Below, in pieces: positions 12,018 through 23,401 of a DNA stretch of 64,000 bases. Source of the stretch: Zygaena filipendulae. Its lineage: Eukaryota; Arthropoda; Insecta; Lepidoptera; Zygaenidae. Location of the stretch: contig OU015650.1 in the NCBI GenBank assembly GCA_907165275.2, positions 6,602,001 to 6,666,000 of the forward strand, read 5' to 3'. Every line of letters starts with the position of its first letter. Positions within the stretch are counted from its first letter, which is position 1. The position numbers and the translations under genes were made by a program. The notes under the pieces were generated by a model. The model was not told where the DNA came from. It did no database searches and was given only the letters and a program-made list of their open reading frames with translations.

Positions 12018-13824
12018 TTATTAATAATAAAAAGTATTAAATCCATCCAAATAGGTAAACCGTTTTAGCAACTACGTTTAAGCACTATAGAAAATCAAAG
12101 AACTTTCTTGATAACATTCCACCAGTCACGTATCTATATAGCACCATCCCTTCAGACTAGTGCCACTTGCTAAAACATCATAATATTATGTTACACATCT
12201 TAAGATATTTCATTTAAAAAGAAATCGATGAATAGATATAGGTATATGAGAGTTATAACACTATATTTTAAGAATATATATAAGAATATATACCTCTGCA
12301 GCATATAAACTTGACAACAAGAAACATCTTTTACGTATCAAAATTTTCGTCGAGTAAATAAAAAAAAAATCCTTATTATTTTAAAATTAACGTTTCTAGC
12401 AAGTGACAATACTGCATGGAGATGAAGCCCCTAAGTTGTCTTTGCTTGATAGACTACAAATTTTTTGATAAATTCAGATTAAACTTACGTCATTATGTTT
12501 AGTGAAAGCAAATCTGGGTTATTTTTAAATGTTTCTTGAAAAGTGAACTTCTGTTGTTGTCATTTTTTTTAATAGAAAACACTTGCTCTTTTACATGTCA
12601 TTACGTCACGGAGTGAGGTGGATGAGTTCGTCAACTAGTCAATCTAACAGCTTGGAATATTTAGATCCAAATTTAGATTACCTACCTTAGTTAGTCTAAC
12701 AATTTGGAAAAAAAAATCCAAACAGTTCGATCATCGAACTACTGGTAGAACTATATTAGTTGGAATAAACTCAGTTTACTATAGGTTAAATATACGTATT
12801 GGCTATACCTACCAAAGTCACTTTTACTCTTTTACTGTATTATTTTTTTTTTCAAGTCTTTCCTGTTCAAAATAGTGACCAATACTTCGACTTCCTTTTC
12901 TACATACTGTTTTGATTCTAATGAGAACGTGTTTATTTATTAGTTTATTATGTATACTTGTATAGTGTTAAAGTGTTAGAATTAAAAATAAATAAAAAAT
13001 TTAAATGAAAATATCGAACTTATAATTAAAGTTAACAATGGTTGCTTACTCATTTTTGTACACCGGAATACAGAAATGCATAAATATAGCTTAAATGCTC
13101 TATCTAATAATGCCCTTTAAAAATCAATTCTGTTATGTTACCTATTTAAAATTTACTCGCCGACGTTGACGCTTGAGTAGTCGCTTTATCTTTTATATAT
13201 ATATATAGTGCTAATTATTGTAAGATTAATATTTCACTAGTTAAAAATAGGTTATGAATGTAGTATGATAGAAAAACTTTTTTTTACACTGGTTGAACTT
13301 TATTGCTATAACATTATGAATATTATGATTCAAAAACTGACAAAAGTATTAAACTACACAATTATTTTCAATGCCGACGGTTATAAGTGTGTAGAAAATG
13401 GGCAATAAACTTACAGCGTGGTAACGAGGGGGAAATTTCGGCTAATACCGAAATTATTCATGAGATATTTTTATCGCAACTAAATAATTTATACCCTGCG
13501 TTATCGTTCCTGTCTAGAATGAAGGGATTTAATGCAAAATTAATGTAAAGTACAGGTATTTAATTTTATGTGAGTTAACTCATATTATACCGATTTGGAA
13601 AAAAAAGAACTGCTTTTTTTTCGACCCGCCCTTTTATCTACCCATATCAAGTAACATTTACAAAGAAAAGAATTATCAGATAAAATCTCCCCAGGAATAG
13701 ATAAAAAATCACGGTATCCATCAAAATAAAATATCTACCAACGTTATGATGTAGGTATAGGTATTGGCAAATAGAATATCTTCCATATACATACCGATTG
13801 TGTGACGCAAACCATCTCAAAATA
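12018..13824. other. AT-rich noncoding stretch
   Basis: No gene or clear element seen. A TA dinucleotide run lies at 13193-13206. Confidence 0.6.
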
Positions 13825-14298
13825 ATTGGCTACTTGACAAAATTTTTTTTTTAGTCCGTCTTGTAGATTAGTAAAAAATATTGGACATGTATTTTTTAAT
13901 TTTTTAAGTAGGGGAGTCCGGGGCTGGATGTTACAGGGGTAGGTTGTTACAGTGGCAATGGTGGCGAAACAGAGAGTGCAATATTGACGTTAGAAAGAGA
14001 CAAATACTCTCGCCGCCGCCGGCTAGCGTGCCGCGAGAGCCAGTGGCGCCAGCATTTTTGGGAGAAGAGCCCGCGCATGCCGCCATTAAAATTGCAGGTT
14101 AGTAAAATTTTACAATTTTAGTAATATTGGTTTACGAGCTGTGTTCCATAATGTCAGAGATGTACTTGTTGTGATTATTACTCCCTAATGCTTTCGTTTT
14201 GCAATGCATCTACGTTTTTACAGCTATGTTTATTGATGTTTTCACTGCATAATTTTATATGGTCAAATTTGGCGTTGGGGCTAAAAGTTACATTTGCT

Positions 14299-14332
14299 CG
14301 GGGCAGGTTGTGATTTGTCACTACCTGCCCCG
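14299..14332. repeat. Internal hairpin of paired subterminal motifs
   Basis: CGGGGCAGGT and ACCTGCCCCG form a 10-bp stem, with GTGA/TCAC able to extend the pairing inside the loop. It lies within the inferred intron of the pogo-like element and reuses the motif found near both ends. Confidence 0.6.
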
Positions 14333-14412
14333 TTGTGCTTGTTGCTGGCAGACATAATTTGTGTTAAATAGTTTTTGTCTTTTTTATAGGATGAGGACAG
14401 GAGGACAGGATA

Positions 14413-14679
14413 ATGCCAATAAGGGAAAGAAAACTAGTTATGAAAAAAAAAAGCCTTACTGTAAAGAGGAAGGTCTTACATGACACTGACGAAGAAACTG
14501 AAGTGGAAGATGGTTATTTTTGTTTGATATGTTGTGATCCCTTTGACCTGAAGAAATCTGGTGAGGAATGGGTAGAGTGTGGAGCTTGTAAAAATTGGTC
14601 ACATGTGAAATGTGTTAGAGGAAATGTTGCACATTACATATGTTTGAACTGCGAAAGTGATTCAGACTACAGTGACTAA
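14413..14679 (+). CDS. PHD-finger protein, residual C-terminus of pogo-like transposase
   Basis: 88 codons. The pattern is C37-x2-C40-x15-C56-x2-C59-x4-H64-x2-C67-x9-C77-x2-C80, a complete Cys4-His-Cys3 PHD finger with Trp53 and Trp62 at typical core positions. A basic N-terminal stretch (RKLVMKKKSLTVKRK) and an acidic linker precede it, and an acidic SDSDYSD tail ends it. PHD fingers commonly bind histone H3 tails. Such a finger ends many insect Tigger/jerky-like transposases, whose HTH and DDE domains are absent here. The frame follows an acceptor-like TTTTTATAG (exon from 14390). An upstream ATG at 14391 opens an overlapping 30-codon frame that would compete for initiation, and a 10-A run follows codon 10. 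Whether it is translated is unknown; an intact zinc finger in an old element is notable. Confidence 0.6.
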   Translation: MPIRERKLVMKKKSLTVKRKVLHDTDEETEVEDGYFCLICCDPFDLKKSGEEWVECGACKNWSHVKCVRGNVAHYICLNCESDSDYSD

Positions 14680-14875
14680 ACTGTTTAGCTTTCGTTATAC
14701 ATCTGATTGTCTTTATTTAAAAGTAGGTATAGTTTATATTAAATTTTAAAATACCTATTGTTGATTAGTATGTACAAGAGTTTTTTTTTAATGCAAAGCT
14801 ATTTCTAATTATTAGGTGAGAAGTTATTTTTGTTTTTACGTAGTATAGACCAAATATTAAATTTGATTTACGTTT

Positions 14876-14908
14876 CATTTTAGATTATTAACATAATAAT
14901 CTAAAATG
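14876..14908. repeat. 14-bp stem hairpin in transposon 3' region
   Basis: CATTTTAGATTATT, loop AACAT, then AATAATCTAAAATG. The stem is perfect. It is downstream of the PHD ORF inside the pogo-like element; its role is unknown. Confidence 0.5.
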
Positions 14909-15524
14909 TAATGAGGTAAAAGACTGCTTTCTAGACATACATATGTTATTATTTAGATTAAGAAAAGTAACTAATTGTGATGATTGTTCCTAATAAAAAC
15001 ACATACTACGTTTGTTTTTTATTGTAACAACTTGCCCCGTGTAGTGTAACAACCAGCCCCAAGCATGGGGTTGAATGTTACACGGTTTTTTTTCCACAGA
15101 TCACACATTTATGTCATTACTATTAGTCTGCAACATAACATTTATTTTGAATAAAGATCCAGAATAGTTACTTTATCAAACAAGCTTATACTCAGTTAAA
15201 ACAATGAAACCAATTAAAAAATATGACAGTTTGTAAAAAAAATGTCACTACCAGCCCCGGTCTCCCCTAATCAAAAAATAACGGCGAAAATTGAGTTGAA
15301 ATTTCGCGTGACGTCACAACCCCGTGAAGTTTATATGGGACTTATAATTGACGTTACGTGTTTATTATTTTTTATTTTCTAACTGACGGACTAATTAGAA
15401 TTTTGATTTTCATACCCTAGAGAATACCCAATTCCGTTCCAACGGGCTAAACAATATTCTGATTATAGGTAAAATTTTCGTTGTTGTCTGTTAATATCTG
15501 ATGGAAACAGATTATGTTGTTTAC

Positions 15525-16068
15525 CTTTTATAAGAGCTTTCACGAGTCTCACTCTCTCAAGCGTAGACGGGATAGGGTCAACAGACAACTTGAGTGGTGA
15601 CGCCAGCTCACCACCAATGAACAGCAACGCTGCCCAGCCCTGCGACGTAGCGCAATCCCACCGCCAGATCCCACCTTCGGCGATTATATAAGCTCGACTC
15701 GAAGAATTTATAGTCCTCGTTTCAAAATTTAATACATCACTCAACGCACCAACATCACCCTTCAAAACTCTCCTGATGTGCACTTTGAATAATACATTCC
15801 TCACCGGCTTGCCACTTCTCCTTTTTTGCACACTCGATACTTTGCCGGTGAAAATATATTTCGACATATTCACTATTCGTGTCAACGTTTCATTGTTTTT
15901 ATTAAATATTGAGTTATCGGTGTTAACACACGGCGGCGGAACGCTTTCATGTTTTACTACTAACGTGTTTCTTTTTCTAACCTTACCTTTTATTACTAAT
16001 TCACCATTAATGGTTATTATAAATAGAACAACCACCGTAAAAACGGTAATGTAATGAAGTTTTTTCAT
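15525..16068 (-). CDS. First coding exon of a secreted protein, possible NtA/TIMP-like OB fold
   Basis: Starting at ATG 16068 the frame gives 181 codons and then meets a good donor, AAAAG|GTAAAC, giving a phase-1 exon end at 15525; unspliced it would stop 20 codons later at 15463. Residues 1-22 form a signal peptide with a long Val/Ile/Phe core. A dibasic RKR (31-33) and three N-glycosylation sequons (N59, N67, N121) fit an extracellular product. Residues 66-181 (YIFTGKV, VLFKVHIRRVLKGD, WAALLFIGG, ERVRLVKAL) resemble the beta-strand pattern of agrin NtA and TIMP/netrin-like domains; I reached this by eye and it is weak. Only Cys47 and Cys139 are present. No following exon was recognised to the left, where the intron would hold MITE-A and the pogo-like element. 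It could be an agrin-like or other lineage-specific matrix or signalling protein. Confidence 0.55.
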
Positions 16069-17429
16069 TTTTTTGTTTTTAATAATAGCATTACTAGCAC
16101 TTAACTAAAATATAAACTAAGATGAAAGCACAGATCCATATGATGTAACACTTTTAGTTAATTTCATTTTGAACGCAGACATAATTATTAGTAGTGTAAG
16201 GCTTCGTAAACTGTTATGGACGTAAAACTGAAGAGTTATTCGTGCAAGAGAATGCGGTGCGCGTGCGCCGCCCGCCGTGTCAACCTCGACTGGAGGCTTT
16301 ATCGGATTCGCTGCAACTTGTTTATGTAAATAAGTATATCTCAGCTACAACTTCTGTAAAGGTTTGAAGACTTAATTACCATTAATGTTTTCAGTGTTTT
16401 CTTTATTTGTAGGTAGGTACTCTTAAAGTGAAAAGTGGCCGTTTCTGTCAAAACGTGCAAGATAAGTGCTGTTTTTGTAGTTACTATATAATAAAACTAT
16501 CTACAATATACTTAGACTTCTTCCAACTAAGTAGGTGCACATTTTTCACATGTTATTAACTGTAATCCTTAATTATATTTAATTATAACTTAATTATAAT
16601 CTTATTTTTTTTAGTCAGTAAGTTAATTTAATATATTGAGCGACTTACATAATTACAATTTTTTTCTCAGTGTAAAATTTTATAATTAACGCCAATAATA
16701 ATAATAATATTATACTTTGTGCATCATAGATCACATACATTGTTATATATTTGAAACGATAAATATAGTGTTCAACAAGCTGAGTCGATTATGATCGTGT
16801 TAACAGCCACTGCATCTAAGCATCAGCTAGGTAAGTACGAACTCACGATAAACTATAGTAGAAGGCTTAATTTATTAAGCTGTTCAAGAATTGTTTCGAT
16901 TATTATACATTATTTACACATTTAATTGCTCTATATTTTCAATAATACCAACATTTAACAAAAAAAGCTAACGTTAACATTTTACAATTACGATAATATT
17001 CACCCTACATTTCTCTTGCTTCAAGTGGATAAAGTGACATTTTAATAATTTGTTGTATAAGGTACAGCATGCAATACTACTTTTTGCGATACCCTTTACA
17101 CAACGAAAGTGCTGCCATCGAAAAAAGAACAGCACGCAAATCGATATAAAAAGAATCGCCAGCGAATAATAAAATGGACGTAATAAAGAGCGTAATAAAT
17201 TTAGTATGGAAATGTCAATGATTGCGGCGTTAAGTTGTGAGCTGTGTCGGTTCGGACGAGCATTCCTACTGCACGGGTGTAGGCGGATCTGTGGAACTTA
17301 TCCTGTTGTAACAACTATGTTTTTTTTAAAGCCGATCTAAAAGTCGATCAAGATGAAAATAATTAAACGAATGGCTAACTTCAATTGGATTTCCCTATAC
17401 CTAAATTCAGTTTGCAGTTATTGCATAGG
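16069..17429. promoter_or_regulatory. Upstream region of the secreted-protein exon
   Basis: Noncoding. A small CpG-rich patch at 16255-16310 (GTGCGCGTGCGCCGCCCGCCG) lies about 190-240 bp upstream of the start codon and could mark the promoter or 5' untranslated region. The remainder is AT-rich with TAATAATAATAATA at 16696-16709. No TATA box is convincing. Confidence 0.3.
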
Positions 17430-17665
17430 CATGTTGCGGGGGTATAAAATCAAAATTCTATTTAGTCCGTCAGTTAGTTGATAAAATAATAATGGAACGT
17501 ATATTTTACTTTTTCAAATTAGTGAAAATATAGGTACTTAGATAAAACGTATTAAAGTTCAGGAGGGCTAATGACGTCATGTGGCATAAATTAAACGCGT
17601 CATTTCGACTCAATGTATCGCTCTTATTTTATTTTTTCATTACTCAAAAACAGAAAAAATAAGTG
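17430..17665 (-). mobile_element. MITE family A, degraded copy
   Basis: Family words in reverse order: AAAATCAAAATTCTATTTAGTC, GTCAGTTAG, TGACGTCATG, CTCAATGTATCGCTCTTATTTTA (a decayed form of the AATAACGGCGATACATTGAG block). It is shorter and more diverged than the copy at 48252-48573. Confidence 0.6.
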
Positions 17666-17680
17666 TTCATATATTTACTA

Positions 17681-17979
17681 CTAGCTTTTCTCCGCGGTTT
17701 CACCCGCGGAAATTTCGGAGATCTCGCAGGAGTTCCGGGTTACAAAGTACCCTATATCCTTTTCTGTACCCCCGACAATGTGTACCTACACAAAATATCA
17801 CCGGCGTGAGATTTCACCGGCGTTAATTTCAAAGTTCCCGCGAGAATTCTGGGATAAAAAGAACACAATGTCCTCTGACAACGTATGTACAAAATTTCAT
17901 GATGATCGATTGAGCCGTTACGGCGTGAAAGTGTAACAGACAGACAAGAGTTACTTTTGCATTTATAATCTTTGCAGAT
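17681..17979 (-). mobile_element. Helitron-like element with internal tandem duplication
   Basis: The 3' end of the element is at 17681 (CTAG, preceded by A on the plus strand), with the CCGCGGTTTCACCCGCGG hairpin. The block of hairpin plus TTAATTTCGGAGTTCCCGC occurs twice (about 17690-17760 and 17800-17860). The body continues with AAATTTCATGATGATCGATT and GGCGTGAAAGTGTAACAGAC. The 5' end is degraded. Confidence 0.65.
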
Positions 17980-18059
17980 CTCTCTCTTATATTATCTGCA
18001 GAACAGACTACGAGTAAAAACTAATATTTAGTCAAATATCCTATTGGTTTCAAAAATAT

Positions 18060-18330
18060 AAACTTATGTCGATATCACGTCGGACCACCTCCTCATGCCA
18101 CTATGTAGTACGCGTAACGAGCTACTCATACTCGTCTGCTGGCTGCAGCCTAGGAATGCGATTGGTGCATAGCTGCGGCAGACATTGGTCGGTAATTGCA
18201 TTTTGTGGTCGCGGCGCGCTCCACTTGGCCGCCAACACGCGCGATCGAAAGGAACGCAAACAAACTTCAGTTTCCTTCCAGAAATTTCAATCGGATAAAC
18301 AAGTATTGAGTGGAACTGCAAAACGCTTTA
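18060..18330. promoter_or_regulatory. CpG-rich islet, possible promoter or exon
   Basis: CpG-rich relative to its surroundings (GGTCGCGGCGCGCTCC near 18210, AACACGCGCGATCG near 18233), followed by ACTTCAGTTTCC, an arthropod-initiator-like TCAGT. Both strands are open for 85-94 codons with no recognised domain. Coding or promoter role is undecided. Confidence 0.25.
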
Positions 18331-18350
18331 GTACCTCCTCGAGTAGTTAG

Positions 18351-18898
18351 CGCAAACATGAATACGTGCCCCGAGTTAAATGAGAGAACTTTTTTGGATA
18401 TTACAATATAACTACAATGGACAACGGCAGTGCAAGGATAATTTTTAAAGAGTTACGGGTCTATTATACTAATACAAGAAAAAAAAATCAATTTTTAAAA
18501 TAAAATACAATAGTTTGAGGAACTTAAATATCAGAAACGCGTAAAATTTTATTTAACAAAGTATAATATATTAAGCGGTAGAGTTCATATCTACCAAGGA
18601 AGCTTCCGAGGTTATTTTTGCTCAACTAAGAGTAAAGAACAGGTGTCAGGTACCTTTAAAGATTGTGTTCTGTTATCCTATAAAATACACAGGAAGATCA
18701 TAAATAAATACTGCGTTGGATTTCATGTAAAATCAAAGCGATAATGAGTGGACCGATTTGGCAGATATGTAAAGAATACGCTATCAAAAGTGTCACGTTT
18801 GACGTGATATTTCTGGAACACCCTATAGAGTTAAGGGACGTGTTTGATGTTTTTAATCTGAAGTCCTTACACTACCCACGCACTTCTTTAACCCAATA
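18351..18898. other. AT-rich noncoding stretch
   Basis: Nothing recognised. Confidence 0.6.
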
Positions 18899-19121
18899 TC
18901 CTACTAATATTATAAATGCGAAAGTTTGTATAAGTATGTATGGATGGATGGATGGATGGATGTTTGTTACTCTTTCATGCAAAAACTATACTGAATGGAT
19001 TTAAATGAAACTTTACAATGATATAGCTCATACATCAGATTAATACATAGGGTACTTTTTATTCCGGAATTCCCACGGGAACTCCAATTTTACCGCGGGT
19101 GAAACCGCGGGGCACAGCTAG
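18899..19121 (+). mobile_element. Helitron-like element with GGAT microsatellite
   Basis: Near-consensus copy. It runs 5'-TCCTACTAATATTATAAATG to CTAG-3', flanked by A (18898) and T (19122). The 3' hairpin CCGCGG-GTGAAA-CCGCGG ends 7 bases before CTAG. A (GGAT)n array at about 18938-18961 follows the AT-rich 5' end. It matches the minus-strand copy at 44598-44831 over its length, including the CATC/GGAT array. Confidence 0.75.
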
Positions 19122-22100
19122 TATAATATAGTTCCATATACTACTGATAATAATTTATTTCAGAGGGTTCTCTGACCACGGCAAAATCTCATTCTTATTG
19201 AATGCGGGCATCACCCACTTACCGCACCAGCAACACTGATTGATTAATATACCCGCTGGATAAATCATCCGTATAGATTCCTATAATCGATTATTTCGTA
19301 ACACTTATAACTAATAACAAATACTTTAATGTAGATTACAAACCCGTTGCCGCATCAATTATAATATGGATAATGTGTTTTTAATCGATACAGCGTGCTA
19401 TAAATCAAGATTAACATTGCACTACCTTCGTTATTTATGATACTGTATAAAGGTAGGTGCTAATAATTATTATTATAAATCAAATATAAGGTACAATATT
19501 TTTTCATAACAATTATTGAGCTATACATTTTATTAAGAATCATTCTCCTTCCTTCTCAAGCCGGGTTCTGTTTTGCAATAAACGGAATCGCGCGACCGGA
19601 GATTCGTTGTTAACGAAGTTGTAGACTCTGCATCTTATGAAGATTTAAGCGAATGTCAAACGAAGTTGCGGTTTGTATACCTATTTCAAATGTAACAAGT
19701 TATCCGGGTCTACAAAAAAGGATCACTTGGATCAATTATATACTAAATAGTCAAGACACATAGACGCAAATATTATGTCCGCACAAACACATGTAAAATA
19801 TACCTACAGGTTTTATGGCATGTGAGCGGTGTGTCGTATGCATCAATACAAATTTTGCTTATTCGATCAAAAAAATTTTACAGTTAGTTTTATTTTTGAT
19901 TTTATCTATCGACGCCACTTTTTGTGAGGATATTTGTATGGAACTGTGAATGTATGTACAAAGTAAAAAAAATTTAACATCAGTAATTAACAATTTTATA
20001 TTTTAATTAATTACCTTTCCTTATCTTAAAAATGATAACTTCCGCTTTAAAAAAATTAACTCTACTGTTGTCCCAATAAATCACCAATAGATACGATGGT
20101 TTTGATACTTACTAAACAAAAACATTTATGTGTATTTTTGACTAAATTTAACATTATTACGTACTGACGTACATACATACAACATTATATTATTACAATA
20201 TAATGGGTGGTTCGCAGCCAGCGGTAAGATTAAACGCCGAGGCACCGCATGTGACTGTCATGCACTAAAATATTGGACTACATAAAAATATTGCCTTGAA
20301 ACGTTTCCTTTGTGCGAACATATGAATAATACTTTATTTGCATGCATAATTGTTGATATAATTTTGTCAACCAGTAATAAGGCCTTTAACTGACATAAAC
20401 ACTTCTTACGAAATAGTAAACACAATCGTAAATGGGGTTTAAGTTGATGAGAAAGCAAAACAAAGGATTGATTCTAATCAACGTTCTTGTCAGCTTAATC
20501 CAAAGCTTTGTTGTAGAGATGAGAGAAATGTCTGGCAAATTGTGTCTCACCATTACAAAGCAGCACCATGTTATCTAACAATACTTGTTAGTATCGAGTT
20601 CTATATTATGTAGGTACAGTGTATATATACCTTACAAGCTAGTACCTTTGATACTCTAGATTGCTCCAAAAAACAAAACATATGGCACTACAAGTAAATG
20701 CTGAAAACGGAAAGCTTATTTGTACTCAAAATTCACGAGGCAATATTCGACCAGCTAAACTTCGACTTGGTTATTATATTATACTTACTTCCATGGTTTA
20801 TGTTCCACAGACAAAAGGAAAGTGGGTAATACGGACCCAAATAAAATTGAATGGTGCGATTTGAACCTTCCTTTTTGGAAAGACAATAAAAGATATTTAC
20901 GTCGTTGACATTCACCGAATGCTCACGAAAGGTATGTCCACAACATCCTTCGGATCGAATCCGCAGAAGCGTCAGGTGACATGCGAGAGAAATGGCCAAC
21001 AAATTACGTTCGCCTGACTAAATCACCCGCGCCCATTTACCCGTATTGTACCTAGGTACAAGTTGGGGGCGCTTGCGATGTTATTTCAGAAAAGGCAAAC
21101 GCAATGATTGAATAAATTTTACAGCTCCGAAACAAAGCAAACATTATATCACCAAGTGTAGTAAAAGCGAACGAAGCGATAAAACACTCGGTACTTTATT
21201 TAACATTACCGATCAAGTTATTGAAGCTGTAGGCATTCGAAATACTTAATATGGTTTTCTTTCTTACTCTCTTATTATTACTGGTAAAACTTTTTTCTGT
21301 CTCGCGTAGATAATCTAAGAAAAGTTAAACAGAAAATATATATCTTTGCCGATATATTATATACGTAAAATTACATGTCCTGATTTATTCATCAACGAAC
21401 ACCCGATAACACGTGTCAGCACAAAAAATACTTTGGATGGAAACAGAGGTTTAATGTTTCTATGGAAGTACCATTAGTTTTGGAATTGAATTTGATTTAC
21501 ATTTTGGAATCGGTATTGAAGTTCTTCATTTTAAGTATTTTAGGGTTTTGGTAACTTAATTCATAAACCGGGAAAATTCGAATAAAAGACTATTTTATTT
21601 AAATATTATAATTAGGGAAAGTTAGTTTGTTTACTAGGCGTAGGTAATCTCTGAATTTTTTTTAATTAATTCTGAAAAATATTTTACTGATTTAGTAAGC
21701 TACTTTAATTCTGACTAACAGAAAACATTTTATCCTGGAATCAACAGTTCTCAAGAGAATCTCGAAATTCGCGTGGCTAAAACAATGGAGAAATATTTTA
21801 GGGTTGAAATAACTTTTATGATAAAATAACTATTAGCAGTTCTTTCCAGTCACAAAAAAAGGTTGATATTGATTTTCAAGTAAAAGACTGACTGTTTTTT
21901 CTACAATCTCTGAAAAAACAAGGTGGTTTTCTGCACGCATTAGGTACAAACTAAGAATATTTACACACCTTTCGGTACAAGTTTTTTTATGTAATACATA
22001 CACCCCAAACAATTTATGTTAGACATCTTTATGCTGTAAAACAACAAACTTTGTAATTATTTATTTTTAGTATACGTTAGTCGTAGTAGTACCTATTATA

Positions 22101-22734
22101 TTAGTAGTATAATTAACCCTCGTATTGCTGTAACATACATTAAATATAATTTTAAATAGGTGGCGGTAAAGAAAAAAAAAATGTTGCTTTATGTAACTCG
22201 TACTTAATTTAAAAATGATAGTGCTAGTTGCAGTTACGAGACTGTGACAGCAATGTCATACTGTTCATAACAAATAAAAGTAATGTAAGTGAGTGTTACG
22301 AGCCAAACCAAGGATGCTTTTAAAAATACACTCGCTGTTTTAAAAGGCAGCACAATTTTCCAAGCATTCAGTCCCGGTGTTTTACTATAAACGCTTCGAG
22401 TCGAATAAACGCTTCTACTTTTTATAAATCCCCATTTGCACTTACACGTTCATTTAAAATAGCTGTATACTTCAATTAAAAATTTTTAATATGTGGTTAT
22501 AATTTGTGCCCCAAAATAAAAGCATTATTGCAAAACTAAATAGTCATCGAATATAAATTCCTACATATTCTATATGAAATATCCCACTGCGGTTTAGCCA
22601 GTGGAAAGCTATTGTCTGCACCTACACAGTACTTTATACTGTCCGTGGCATAAAAGGCTTTTATGATGAATTTTATAAAAAAAGTGTGCATAAATATTTT
22701 ATTTACAGAGAAAATCTTTTGTAACCGATATACA
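19122..22734. other. Noncoding stretch
   Basis: No gene supported over 3.6 kb. Short frames at 20258-21002 overlap on opposite strands without domains. A 26-codon open run after an acceptor-like TTTATTTCAG at 19174 was considered and not accepted. Confidence 0.55.
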
Positions 22735-23130
22735 AAAAACGTTGCGTTGAACGGGCCGTGCGGTGGCCGCGATGTTATTGTGTAAAATGTCAAATTAAGG
22801 GGCGAAAGCTTCAACCACGCTTCAACTGTGAATTGTGTCGAGGTTGTGATTAGCGCAGAGGACGTTGTGCTGTATACATTGCTGCGTCACTGCGCGGTGG
22901 TTTGCTGGCGTGTCGCCGATGCGACGGGACGTGACGAACTTCGGTGGCCGGGTGGTCTGCGAGGCGGGCCGGCCCACTCGTGAACGTTTCTAGTGAAGCC
23001 GTCATCTGCTGGGATAAGCGGCTCATTATTCACTAAAAGCCCACGGCGTGCTCGACCGGGTAATTGGGGGCTTTGTTCCTTTGCTTTCAGCTTTGAAGCT
23101 CTCGCGAACTGTGACGCTGCTCACACGGAT
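22735..23130. promoter_or_regulatory. Strong CpG-rich island
   Basis: This is the longest GC/CpG-rich run outside the retrotransposon (for example GGGCCGTGCGGTGGCCGCG, GTGTCGCCGATGCGACGGGACGTGACG, GAGGCGGGCCGGCCC). No protein domain is recognisable on either strand; a 58-codon minus-strand frame exists at about 22849-23025. It could be a promoter with an untranslated first exon or a conserved enhancer. No TATA box or tRNA-like arm was seen. Confidence 0.35.
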
Positions 23131-23401
23131 TATTATCCGCACAAAACTGATAAGTAAACGTATGTTAGGCCCGTATTAATAAACGCTATTCAAATTAAAT
23201 ACTATTGGATATTTGCTCTCAAGATGCCTCACTCAGTGCAATGAAAATTGAAGAAGACCAACGATAACTTGATAGCGCATCTGAATGCTAAATGTATGAG
23301 CATTCACATGTGAATTCGCGATTCCGTGTGCGAAAGTAATTGGAGCGATTAAAAAATATGGCCCCAGATAAGCTGCACCAATCTTCTGAACACGAGGGTA
23401 A

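Larger units (their letters stand above)
13911..15267 (+). mobile_element. pogo/Tigger-like DNA transposon, internally deleted
   Basis: Terminal inverted repeats match at 21 of 25 positions: left GGGGAGTCCGGGGCTGG, right reverse complement GGGGAGACCGGGGCTGG. TA dinucleotides at 13909-13910 and 15268-15269 are the target duplication. Eight subterminal motifs of the type GGGGCAGGTTGTNAC repeat in both orientations. A GC-rich leader ends in a donor-like CAG|GTTAGT (exon end 14097), and an acceptor TTTTTATAG precedes an exon from 14390. At 1357 bp it is too short for a full transposase and keeps only a C-terminal PHD ORF. Superfamily is inferred from the TA target and the PHD tail seen in insect Tigger/jerky-like proteins. 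Confidence 0.75.
13825..15430 (+). mobile_element. MITE family A, copy 1, split by a DNA transposon
   Basis: The left part (13825-13910: TTGACAAAA, poly-T, TTAGTCCGTCTTGTAGATTA, ATTGGACA) and the right part (15268-15430: AATCAAAAAATAACGGCGA, TTTCGCGTGACGTCAC, GACGGACTAATTAGAATTTT) join at a TA that is duplicated around the insert. Intact copies (42551-42874, 52423-52734) show the uninterrupted ACGTAATCAAAAAATAACGG, confirming the insertion point. Ends are imperfect inverted repeats. Confidence 0.8.

Noticed and set aside
19174..19251. Acceptor-like TTTATTTCAG followed by 26 open codons and a stop
   Set aside because: Too short, no known motif, no donor partner; one acceptor match is expected by chance many times in 64 kb.
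22849..23025. 58-codon minus-strand frame in the CpG-rich island
   Set aside because: Stop-poor composition explains it; no domain or homologous feel.
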